Below, piece after piece: positions 8,863 through 16,785 of a stretch of 64,000 nucleotides of DNA (positions within the stretch are counted from its first letter, which is position 1; every line of letters begins with the position of its first letter). The stretch covers positions 5,018,001 through 5,082,000 of the forward strand of contig NZ_CP040272.1 of NCBI RefSeq assembly GCF_013393905.1, read 5' to 3'. This DNA is from Nostoc sp. C052. GTDB taxonomy: Bacteria; Cyanobacteriota; Cyanobacteriia; Cyanobacteriales; Nostocaceae. A program made the position numbers and the translations under genes. The notes beneath the pieces are model-generated. The model saw only the letters and a list, made by a program, of their open reading frames with translations, was not told the DNA's origin and did not search any database.

Positions 8863-10437
8863 ATGAGTAACGAAGACAATTTACAACGCTGTACAGTGCG
8901 TTTAAATGTTGCCAGTAGTCAAGGAACTGGTTTTTTTGTTGCACCGAATTGGATTCTCACCTGTGCCCATGTGGTCGAATCTGCGAAAGATAACCCTGTG
9001 CAAGTATTCTGGAAAGCGGGAAACAAGAATTACACAGCTAAGGTTACGCAATTATACAAATATCCCCTTGATTTAGCGCTTTTACAACTGTACGAGGATT
9101 GTTTGGATCATCCGTGTGTTGAATTGGATAACACAGAACCGAAAACCAACGATGATTTATATATTTTCGGTTATCCCAAGAATAGCGAAGTTGATTATTC
9201 GCAGGGAGATTCGGCAAGTTTTAAATATGAAGGAATAAGTTTTAAACAGGATATTATTCTCTATAAGTTAAAGCAGGGGCAAGTTATCTCAGGCTTTAGT
9301 GGCTCGCCTTTGCTAAATTTACTAACAGGTAAAGTTTGTGGAATTGTGCATCTTTCTCGTGATGAAAGTAACGATTTAGGGGGGCGGGCAGTTTCGGCTC
9401 AATTTATTGTGCAACAGTTTCCCGAAATTGCGTTACTTAATAAACAATTTCATCAGCTAAAGCCCAAAGGTGATAATCCATTTGAATATGGTTCTCCTGT
9501 TCCTCCACAACGTTTTTATGGGCGGAGAAGAGAGATTTTAGAGATTAAAAACCGCATTGGCGCTATTAGTCCTCAATGTGTCAATTTGGTAGGCCTGCGG
9601 CGCAATGGAAAAACCTCTATATTGCGATATATCAAAGAAAGAATCAGCGAATTTTGTCCGCCAGAACAAAAGCCTTTAGTTGTTTTCTTAGATTTAACGA
9701 ATGGGAATTTTCATACTCCAGAGGGGATTATTGAAGGCTTAAGGCGAGGGATTCACAAACTAACAGGGAATTTTCCTTGGTTAAAGGAAGATAATGAAGA
9801 TGGCTTTGCAGTAGAAGATGGCTTACAGCTTTTAGTAGATGAAGGGTATCGTTTAATTATTTTATTGGATGAGTTTGAAGCCATTGCTAGTAAAAAAGAT
9901 AGATTGGAATTGTTTCAGGATTGGGGAGAAGATTGGCGTTCTAAGGCTTCTGCGGGTTTATTAACAATGGTAATTGCCAGCAAACGCCCTCTTAATGAAG
10001 TTTACGAAACTTTGAGTCTGGGTTCTCCCTTTGCCAATATTTTCAGTACGACTATTTTAGGAACATTAGAGGAGGAAGCTTGGCAAAGCATCATCCAGAA
10101 AGGATTTCCGCCTAATTCTGCGGTATTACAATGGGTGGATGAGTTAGCAGGAGGGTTGCCCTATTATGTGCAGATGGCGGGGGCGATGTTGTGGCAAAAT
10201 AGGAATCAAGAAATAGCTAAAAATGAGTTTAATTTTCAAGCAAAGCCTCGTTTTGAAGAACTTTGGAAAGATTTAACCGAAGTTGAACGTTTAGCATTGC
10301 GTTATGAGTTGAAAGGGGGTAATTTACCTATTCCCGATGTGGCAATTGTAGATAGGCTTCAGCGTCATGGTTTATTACGGAAGAATAGGGGTTTATTTAG
10401 CAGTGTTTTTGCAGAGTTTGTCAAAGGTCAAACATAA
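8863..10437 (+). CDS. trypsin-like serine protease fused to a STAND-type/AAA NTPase
   Basis: A two-domain effector-like protein of 524 residues. Residues 1-185 form a trypsin-like domain with catalytic His36 (LTCAHVV), Asp70 (YPLDLALL) and Ser146 (GFSGSPLLN). It has no signal peptide, so it should act in the cytoplasm. Residues about 205-430 form an NTPase of the archaeal ATPase_2/STAND kind: preamble NPFEYGSPVPPQRFYGR, Walker A GLRRNGKTS, Walker B LIILLDEFE and a sensor segment VIASKRPL. The C-terminus (about 455-524) resembles a winged helix (DRLQRHGLLRKNRGLFSS). It lies between the Trypco1-like gene and a membrane NTPase, 37 bases before the latter. Inference: NTP-controlled protease, activated by some trigger. 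Confidence 0.85.
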   Translation: MSNEDNLQRCTVRLNVASSQGTGFFVAPNWILTCAHVVESAKDNPVQVFWKAGNKNYTAKVTQLYKYPLDLALLQLYEDCLDHPCVELDNTEPKTNDDLYIFGYPKNSEVDYSQGDSASFKYEGISFKQDIILYKLKQGQVISGFSGSPLLNLLTGKVCGIVHLSRDESNDLGGRAVSAQFIVQQFPEIALLNKQFHQLKPKGDNPFEYGSPVPPQRFYGRRREILEIKNRIGAISPQCVNLVGLRRNGKTSILRYIKERISEFCPPEQKPLVVFLDLTNGNFHTPEGIIEGLRRGIHKLTGNFPWLKEDNEDGFAVEDGLQLLVDEGYRLIILLDEFEAIASKKDRLELFQDWGEDWRSKASAGLLTMVIASKRPLNEVYETLSLGSPFANIFSTTILGTLEEEAWQSIIQKGFPPNSAVLQWVDELAGGLPYYVQMAGAMLWQNRNQEIAKNEFNFQAKPRFEELWKDLTEVERLALRYELKGGNLPIPDVAIVDRLQRHGLLRKNRGLFSSVFAEFVKGQT

Positions 10438-10474
10438 AGCAAGAAGCAAAAAATTTAAACATTAAATATAAAAA

Positions 10475-11539
10475 ATGTTACTATTTTTACGAGAAACTTG
10501 GGAACTATTTTGGTGGGCAATGTATTGTCCTTCAAGGCTTCAGCAACGAATCAATGAATGGTTCCCTCAAGAAGAAAAAGATGGACACAGACCAGACACA
10601 AGTTTTTTTAATATTTTAGTTTTCGGCAACTTCCGATTTATTATTCAGTATCTATTACTATTATTTATTTGTTATATACCTCTTATTTTAAAGCTGATTG
10701 AGCGTAATCAATTATTAGATTGGCTACAGTTACCTTGTGCAATGTTAATTGCTTATACAACAGGAGTTTTATTTTTACCTTTAGGACTGGTTATTCCGTT
10801 GTCATGGTTGATAGTTAGATTAAATGAGCCTGATAGCTGGTTAAAGGGCTTAATAGAAGCTATTAAAGTTTTACCTCCTATACCACCACAAATGAGGATA
10901 GGTCTTGCAGTTTTTGGAGTATTTATATCATTAACTGTTTGGTTAATATTGCAACTGTTAAAAAAAGAACATCTTTCTCTTGCTCGTAATGTGATGGTGG
11001 TGGGAGGAACAATCAGTGTGATGTTAGGAATGTGGTTAGCAACTCAAAACTGGCTGTTTCTGTTGTTAGTAAGTGGAATGACAGGCTTTGTCCTATTTTC
11101 AGCAAGAGAAGATATAAAAAATAGTGATGATGCGGTCGTCGTGGTAGTCGTCGTGGCGGTCGTCGTGGCGGGAACCATAGCGGTCAGAGTGGTGGGAGGA
11201 GGGGCGATCGTTGTGGCGCTCTTCGTGGCAGTCTTGTTGGCGGGAGAAGTGGAGTTCGTCGTGGCGGTCGGAGTGGTGGTCGGAGTGGCGGTCGGAGTAG
11301 CGGGAAATATCGCGGTCGGAGTGGCGGTCGGAGTGGCGTTCGTCATGGGAGGAGTCGTGGCGGGAGTCGTGGCGGGAGTCGTGGCGGTCGAAGTAGTGGG
11401 GGAGTCGTGGCGTTCGTCGTGGGGGAGTCGTGGCGTTCGTCGTGGCGTTCGTCGTGGCGGGAGTTGCTACTTTACCGTTTACTTGGTTTTTGATTGTTGC
11501 AAGTTTAATCGCTTTTGCTCTTGCACCAGCAAAAAATAA
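10475..11539 (+). CDS. membrane-anchored NTPase, N-terminal half (split by frameshift)
   Basis: First half of a gene whose second half is 11430-13409. After a soluble start (MLLFLRETWELFWWAMY) come four to five membrane segments, for example FIIQYLLLLFICYIPLILKL, the stretch around residues 88-112, and WLFLLLVSGMTGFVLF. From about residue 220 the protein is almost only Val, Gly and Ala, encoded by a GC-rich 12-base minisatellite. It then slips into an Arg/Ser/Gly-rich frame (SWRSSWGSRGVRRG) and ends in a tail that looks untranslated in nature (DCCKFNRFCSC). Two copies of the repeat unit have lost one base each, exactly enough to explain the frame change. It follows the protease gene by 37 bases, so it is co-transcribed. 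Confidence 0.7.
   Translation: MLLFLRETWELFWWAMYCPSRLQQRINEWFPQEEKDGHRPDTSFFNILVFGNFRFIIQYLLLLFICYIPLILKLIERNQLLDWLQLPCAMLIAYTTGVLFLPLGLVIPLSWLIVRLNEPDSWLKGLIEAIKVLPPIPPQMRIGLAVFGVFISLTVWLILQLLKKEHLSLARNVMVVGGTISVMLGMWLATQNWLFLLLVSGMTGFVLFSAREDIKNSDDAVVVVVVVAVVVAGTIAVRVVGGGAIVVALFVAVLLAGEVEFVVAVGVVVGVAVGVAGNIAVGVAVGVAFVMGGVVAGVVAGVVAVEVVGESWRSSWGSRGVRRGVRRGGSCYFTVYLVFDCCKFNRFCSCTSKK
11132..11463. repeat. GC-rich 12-base minisatellite inside the membrane NTPase gene
   Basis: About 330 bases made of variants of GTCGTGGCGGGA, GTCGGAGTGGCG and GTCGTGGCGTTC. In the gene frame the units encode VVAG, VGVA and VVAF. The unit length of 12 keeps the frame, but at 11396-11403 and 11419-11426 the 9-base GTGGCGGGA is replaced by GTGGGGGA, one base short each time. 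Base composition is far above the flanking AT-rich DNA. The alternative plus frame would read as Arg/Gly/Ser repeats (SRGGSRGGRSSG). No spacer units are seen, so this is not a CRISPR array. Confidence 0.9.
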
Positions 11540-13409
11540 CATAGTTTTGATCAGCACTACAGTGATTTTAATAGCTCTTTCTGCCCAAAATTTAGGATGG
11601 TTTTCAGCATTAATTATCCCTGTAACCTTAGTTAGCTATTCCAGAATTATTGACTATTTTTTCTTTGCTCCTTTCAGTTTTCTCACATTAATTATTAATC
11701 GTCTCAGCTCTCAACCATTGCAATTACTTCACAGCTTACCTCCTTATACCAGTGAACTTCTCTGGCTTCCCTTAGCATTACCTAATCACGAGCAGCTTTT
11801 CATTGCTGCTTTTCGTAACAATCCTCAACAAGCTTTAAACATCTTTCAATATACCCAAACTTTTTCCTTGCCAGGATTTCAAATAACTCTGCAAAATGCC
11901 TTACCACAAATTGTCGCCGACCAACTCCAGCAAATTCAAAGTATTCCAGAACTAATTTTTACTGCCAACTCAGATCATCCTATATTACCCTTCCTGATTT
12001 CCCCCTTCTATCACCTCGATTCTGAAAGCGACATCCCCACTTCAGAAACACCTTTACCAAAGGTTAAGCCTGAAATTTCTATCCTTCTTCCTCGTTTGCA
12101 AACTATTATTCAAGATATTCAATCCGCACTTGAAAATCAAAATATACACCTACGAGAACGAGGATTAGACAAAATTAATAACAAGCTTGTTCAATTACAA
12201 CTCCAATTACCTTCTCTGGGACTTAAAAACGAAGCCATCAAGCGCTGGACACCTGTACTGGAACAGTGGCAAAAAGTTATTAAACTGGAACAAAATGAAC
12301 AAAGCAAACTCTCTCAAGGCGAACTAATCAACCCGTTCCAATTTGGAAATCCCGTGCGACTTGACCAAAAAAACTTGTTTAAAGGCCGTCAGAGATTTGC
12401 CGATGAAGTTGTCCGTCGAGTTTTAAACCGCGACCGACCTACCCTTGTGCTGCATGGCCCCCGTCGCTGTGGTAAAACTTCCTTTTTGTATAACTTTCCC
12501 CGCCTGCTTCCCAGTGATATTCTCCCCGTATTTGTGGATATGCAAAGTTCCGCTATTACCACCAGCGAATCTGACTTTTGGTTTGGCTTAGTCCGTGCAA
12601 TTCATAAAGACTGCAAAAGTCAAGGCGTTCAATTACCAAACATTCCTGAACGCACCGATTTTCAAGCTAGGCCCTATCCTACCTTAGAAGATTGGTTGCA
12701 TAAAGTACTTGCCCAAATCGGAGAACGGCGCATCCTTCTCAACCTTGATGAATTTGAAAAAATCGGTACTGCCATCCAAAAGGGACAGATAACTATACGT
12801 TTATTTGACGAACTGCGCCATTTAATTCAACATTATGAACAACTCGGTTTTCTCTTTTCTGGGGTGCAAACTTTAGAAGAATTAGGCCCGAATTGGAGTA
12901 GCTATTTTATCAGCGTTGTCCCGATAGAAATGCTTTATCTTGAACCTAACGAAGCTGAAGAATTACTGCTTAATCCAGATCCAGATTTTACGCTGCGTTA
13001 CGCTACAGATATTGTAAAGGAAGTATTAAAACTTACCAATTGTCACCCTTACTGCCTACAATTATTGGGCGCATCAATGGTGAATCAAGCTAACTTTAAC
13101 CATACTGACTTTATTACTGCTGAACTCTTGCAAGCTTCTATTAATGACGCATTTATTTCCGGTCAGCCTTATTTTACAAATATTTGGACAGAGTTTACAG
13201 GAACTACACCAGAAGAAATGGTAATTGGTCAAGAATTATTATTACAAGTTGCCAAGACAGATATTTTATTACCTATAACTACTGAAATTGCTGAAAAGGT
13301 ATTAACCCGCTTGTTGCGTTATCATATTTTACACAAAATCAATGGAGGATATGATTTTGAGATTCCTCTGTTAAAACAATGGGTGAAAGAGCGTGCAGTA
13401 AGAAGCTAA
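11430..13409 (+). CDS. membrane-anchored NTPase, C-terminal half with P-loop domain
   Basis: Second half of the split gene. It starts inside the minisatellite (the GTG at 11430 is only the first start-like codon and probably not a real start). AFVVAFVVAGVATLPFTWF leads into three further membrane segments up to FFFAPFSFLTLIINRL. A helical linker follows, then an NTPase domain with preamble NPFQFGNPVRLDQKNLFKGR, Walker A GPRRCGKTS (about 12456-12482), Walker B RRILLNLDEFE (about 12726-12760), a sensor-like FLFSGVQTLEELG and a C-terminal winged-helix-like region. The preamble matches that of the protease-NTPase at 8863-10437, so the two are paralogous partners. Whether a full-length protein of about 977 residues is made is uncertain. 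Confidence 0.75.
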   Translation: MAFVVAFVVAGVATLPFTWFLIVASLIAFALAPAKNNIVLISTTVILIALSAQNLGWFSALIIPVTLVSYSRIIDYFFFAPFSFLTLIINRLSSQPLQLLHSLPPYTSELLWLPLALPNHEQLFIAAFRNNPQQALNIFQYTQTFSLPGFQITLQNALPQIVADQLQQIQSIPELIFTANSDHPILPFLISPFYHLDSESDIPTSETPLPKVKPEISILLPRLQTIIQDIQSALENQNIHLRERGLDKINNKLVQLQLQLPSLGLKNEAIKRWTPVLEQWQKVIKLEQNEQSKLSQGELINPFQFGNPVRLDQKNLFKGRQRFADEVVRRVLNRDRPTLVLHGPRRCGKTSFLYNFPRLLPSDILPVFVDMQSSAITTSESDFWFGLVRAIHKDCKSQGVQLPNIPERTDFQARPYPTLEDWLHKVLAQIGERRILLNLDEFEKIGTAIQKGQITIRLFDELRHLIQHYEQLGFLFSGVQTLEELGPNWSSYFISVVPIEMLYLEPNEAEELLLNPDPDFTLRYATDIVKEVLKLTNCHPYCLQLLGASMVNQANFNHTDFITAELLQASINDAFISGQPYFTNIWTEFTGTTPEEMVIGQELLLQVAKTDILLPITTEIAEKVLTRLLRYHILHKINGGYDFEIPLLKQWVKERAVRS

Positions 13410-13587
13410 TTATTTAAAGTTAGGATGGTGCGTTAGTCTCCGGCATAACACACCCTACAGCTACAGGTCAAACAAGACTAAAGTGCTGTTGTTGCATATA
13501 GCCTAACCTACTCTGATGGAGTAGCAAGCTACCCGTAGCGTCTGGCAGAAAAAGTATTGCTCCTTTAATCAAATAATTTTGTTGATA

Positions 13588-13735
13588 AACGCGATGTGTT
13601 TGTTCATGAAAATGATGTGTTTGTTGATGAACGCGATGTGTTTGTTCATGAAAACGATGTGTTTGTTCATGAACGCGATGTGTTTGTTCATGAAAACGAT
13701 GCGTCTGTTGATAAAAACGATGCGTTTGTTCATGA
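13588..13735. repeat. 21-base tandem repeat, seven copies
   Basis: Units AACGCGATGTGTTTGTTCATG and AAAACGATGTGTTTGTTCATG alternate, with small changes in later copies (GCGTCTGTTGATAA). Each holds the palindrome TTCATGAA at the unit junction. Lies in the spacer between the NTPase gene and the decarboxylase gene. The spacer 13410-13587 also has a short dispersed repeat (GTAGCAAGCTACCCGTAGCG) and no gene that I can see. Confidence 0.85.
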
Positions 13736-13889
13736 AAATCATAATTTAAGTAAAATTATGTAGGCGTAGTCCCTCGTAAATCAGTGAGTGGTTAGGGACT
13801 TCCAGATAAAAAAATTTAATTTTGTTCACGTCTATGAATATGACCTAACAGACTTTAAATTTTATCATTCACGGTTCGTTTATCCAAAA

Positions 13890-15359
13890 ATGCTCAATCA
13901 AAACCAAATACCTTTATTAGATGCCTTAAAAGCCAATGCAGCAAGACCTCATGCGCCTTTTTACACTCCAGGACATAAACTAGGTGAGGGAATTTCTCAA
14001 CCTTTGGCTGATTTACTTGGTAAAGCCGTCTTTCGCGCTGATTTAACTGAATTAGCAGATTTAGATAATCTCTTTGCACCCCAAGGCGTGATTCAAGAAG
14101 CACAACAACTGGCGGCTGAGGCCTTTGGTGCTTCGCAAACATGGTTCCTTGTCAATGGTTCTACCTGTGGGATTGAAGCAGCAATTCTCGCTACCTGTGG
14201 CACAGGCGATAAAATCATTTTGCCTCGCAATGTACATTCTTCTGCGATCGCAGGTTTAATTCTCTCTGGTGCAATACCAATTTTTCTCAATCCTGAATAC
14301 GATCCAGTTTTAGATATTGCCCACAGTATCACACCTAATGCTGTACAATCTGCACTCCAACAGCATCCAGATGCGAAAGCAGTGTTGATAGTTTATCCAA
14401 CATACTACGGCGTTTGTGGAGATTTGAGTGCGATCGCCAACATTACACATCAATATAATATCCCTCTACTCGTAGACGAAGCACACGGCGCACACTTTGC
14501 CTTTCATCCCGAATTACCCACTTCAGCTTTAGCCGCAGGTGCGGATTTAGCTGTACAATCCATCCACAAGGTACTTGGTGCAATGACACAAGCATCAATG
14601 CTGCATATCCAAGGTAATAGAATAGATGGCGATCGCATCAGTAAAGCTTTGCAACTTGTACAGTCTACCAGTCCTAGTTATGTACTTTTAGCTTCTTTAG
14701 ATGCAGCGCGTCAGCAAATGGCACTCCACGGAAAAATGCTGATGTCTCGTACTTTGTTACTTGCTGACGAAGCTAGAACCAGAATCAGTCAAATTCCTGG
14801 ATTATCAGTTTTGGAAATGCCTCAGTTAGCTGAATCTCCCGGCTTTGTAGCTTTAGATAAAACACGACTAACTGTCACGGTTTCTGCTTTAGGCTTAACC
14901 GGATTTGAAGCAGATGAAATTTTGGATGAGAAATTAAGTGTTACTGCTGAATTCGCCTCACTGCAACATCTCACCTTTATCATTAGTTTGGGTAATACCT
15001 CAGCTGATATTGAGCAATTAGTGCAAGGTTTTACCACCCTCGCAAAAGAATATCGCCGAACTGATTCAATAGTTAAAAAGCAAGTTTGGCAAAATCTTGA
15101 TAAAACACCGAGTTATGATTTACAACTTTCTCCCCGTGAAGCTTTTTTTGCGGTCAGTGAAACACTACCTCTGTCACAAACTGATAAACGCATCTGCGCC
15201 GAAATCATCTGTCCCTATCCCCCAGGAATTCCTGTGTTAATGCCGGGAGAATTCATCACTAAATCTGTCCTGGAATACCTACAACAAATCCAGGCTATGG
15301 GGGGATTTATCAGCGGTTGCAATGACATTAGCCTCAAAACTTTGAAAGTTGTGAAATAA
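13890..15359 (+). CDS. Orn/Lys/Arg decarboxylase family PLP enzyme
   Basis: Aminotransferase-fold, PLP-dependent decarboxylase of a basic amino acid (arginine, lysine or ornithine), feeding polyamine synthesis. The 489-residue protein has HAPFYTPGHKLGEG near the start, the LTELADLDNLFAPQG block, FLVNGSTCGIEAAI for phosphate binding, VDEAHGAHFAFH and the PLP-lysine motif AVQSIHKVLGAMTQAS. The C-terminal domain ends with CPYPPGIPVLMPGE, a family signature. This is the short, cyanobacterial or Bacillus-like type without the wing domain. I chose ATG 13890; the longer frame from 13788 starts with VRDFQIKKFNF, which is encoded by a fragment of a dispersed repeat (13791-13811, as at 46382) and is unlikely to be protein. 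Confidence 0.9.
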   Translation: MLNQNQIPLLDALKANAARPHAPFYTPGHKLGEGISQPLADLLGKAVFRADLTELADLDNLFAPQGVIQEAQQLAAEAFGASQTWFLVNGSTCGIEAAILATCGTGDKIILPRNVHSSAIAGLILSGAIPIFLNPEYDPVLDIAHSITPNAVQSALQQHPDAKAVLIVYPTYYGVCGDLSAIANITHQYNIPLLVDEAHGAHFAFHPELPTSALAAGADLAVQSIHKVLGAMTQASMLHIQGNRIDGDRISKALQLVQSTSPSYVLLASLDAARQQMALHGKMLMSRTLLLADEARTRISQIPGLSVLEMPQLAESPGFVALDKTRLTVTVSALGLTGFEADEILDEKLSVTAEFASLQHLTFIISLGNTSADIEQLVQGFTTLAKEYRRTDSIVKKQVWQNLDKTPSYDLQLSPREAFFAVSETLPLSQTDKRICAEIICPYPPGIPVLMPGEFITKSVLEYLQQIQAMGGFISGCNDISLKTLKVVK

Positions 15360-15646
15360 CACAGATGTCTCAACGAAGTACTACACTCGGCCTAAGCCTC
15401 TCACTCGTACTCAGGTTCCAGAGCCGACAAATCTTCCAGGTTTAAGATTAATTGCTTTAGTATTTGGTTTGTTTCGCTACAAATGCAATCCAATAACTTG
15501 CTTAAAATAGCTAGAAATTTTTGGCAGCATAGCGCATGACGCGAATTTATTTATAGATATTTCGCTCATGCGCTATTTCCTTACTCCCTACCTTCTACAA
15601 TAAGGATAGACTTTATTGAGATTTGTATAGTTGGGGATCAGCTGTC

Positions 15647-16666
15647 ATGGCTCCCGCCGTTTTCATTCAAAATTTGCAAAAGCGCTACGGCACAGTGGTT
15701 GCCGTCCAAGATGTTTCCTTTCAAGTAGAACCAGGAGAAATCTTTGGTTTACTTGGCCCCAACGGTGCTGGGAAAACTACTACCTTGCGTGCCTTGTGTA
15801 CCCTGACCACACCGGATGCAGGCAAAATCGAAGTATCTGGCATCTCTGTGTTAGATAATCCAAGAGTAGCAAGACAACGACTAGGCTATGTAGCTCAGGA
15901 AGTCGCTATAGATAAGGTGCTGACTGGAAAAGAACTGCTGCAATTGCAAGCAGCACTTTATCACCTCCCAGGCGCAGTAGCCAAACAGCGTATTGAGACG
16001 GTATTAGATTTACTCGGTTTGCAAGAATACGCCAATAAAAAAACAGGAACCTACTCTGGCGGTTTACGCAAGCGCCTAGACTTGGCTGCTGGGTTGCTCC
16101 ATGCACCAGATGTTTTGGTGTTGGATGAGCCAACTGTAGGGCTTGACATAGAAACCCGTTTTGTGGTGTGGGATTTCTTGAGAAAATTACGCGCCTCTGG
16201 GACGACGGTAGTAATTACCAGCCATTATTTAGAAGAAATTGACGCCCTAGCCGATCGCGTGGCAATTATAGATCGCGGCGTTGTGATTGCTAGTGGTACA
16301 CCTTCACAACTGAAAGATCAAGTAGGGGGCGATCGCATCACCTTGCGAATCCGCGAATTTTCCCCCATTGAGGAAGCTGAAAAAGCCAAAAACCTCCTGA
16401 AACCTTTGTCATTTGTCCAAGAAGTAATCATCAACAGCGCTCAAGGTAACTCCCTTAATTTAGTGGTGACACCTCAGAACGATGTTTTGATTAACATACA
16501 GCAAGCGCTGAAAACCGCTGGCTTACCCATATTTGGCATCGCCCAATCTCGCCCCAGCCTCGATGACGTTTACCTTGCCGCCACAGGACGCACCTTATTA
16601 GATGCAGAACTGGCAGCCGTCGCCACCCGCGATCCGAAAGCTGAGAAAAAGCAAAATATGAGGTAG
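15647..16666 (+). CDS. ABC transporter ATP-binding protein, DrrA/CcmA type
   Basis: ATPase subunit of an ABC-2 type exporter. The 339-residue product carries Walker A GLLGPNGAGKTTTL, Q-loop YVAQEVAIDK, signature TYSGGLRKRLDLAAG, Walker B VLVLDEPTVGLD and the H-loop VITSHYLEEID. The C-terminal extension of about 110 residues is usual for DrrA-like subunits. ATG 15647 starts MAPAVFIQNLQKRYG, with GGGGA upstream; an earlier in-frame codon at 15623 is less likely. It is followed by the matching permease at 16786 on the same strand, separated by a spacer with an inverted repeat, so the pair forms one transporter. Substrate cannot be told; antibiotic, lipid or polysaccharide export are all possible. 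Confidence 0.92.
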   Translation: MAPAVFIQNLQKRYGTVVAVQDVSFQVEPGEIFGLLGPNGAGKTTTLRALCTLTTPDAGKIEVSGISVLDNPRVARQRLGYVAQEVAIDKVLTGKELLQLQAALYHLPGAVAKQRIETVLDLLGLQEYANKKTGTYSGGLRKRLDLAAGLLHAPDVLVLDEPTVGLDIETRFVVWDFLRKLRASGTTVVITSHYLEEIDALADRVAIIDRGVVIASGTPSQLKDQVGGDRITLRIREFSPIEEAEKAKNLLKPLSFVQEVIINSAQGNSLNLVVTPQNDVLINIQQALKTAGLPIFGIAQSRPSLDDVYLAATGRTLLDAELAAVATRDPKAEKKQNMR

Positions 16667-16692
16667 GGAATGGGGAGTGAAGAAGAGAATAG

Positions 16693-16782
16693 GTGACAGG
16701 GTACAGATTATTCCCTGTCACCTGTCACCTCTCCCCTAATTCCAATCCCCAATCTAAAATCCAAAATCCAAAATCCAAAATT
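16693..16782. repeat. inverted repeat plus CCAAAAT heptamers between ABC genes
   Basis: GGTGACAGGG (16693-16702) and CCCTGTCACC (16714-16723) form a perfect 10-base stem with an 11-base loop. Three to four CCAAAAT heptamers follow at 16752-16782. The stretch stays open in one frame and gives a false N-terminal extension to the permease. Confidence 0.75.
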
Positions 16783-16785
16783 GCT

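Noticed and set aside
11099..11557. Minus-strand frames rich in Asp/His/Arg or Thr/Ala over the minisatellite
   Set aside because: A 12-base repeat without stops keeps several frames open; these show no start signal or homology-like content outside the repeat.
13588..13735. CRISPR array
   Set aside because: Units are contiguous 21-base repeats without unique spacers, and no cas genes lie nearby.
16693..16785. N-terminal extension of the ABC permease
   Set aside because: Encoded by an inverted repeat and CCAAAAT heptamers; the real start is more likely ATG 16786.
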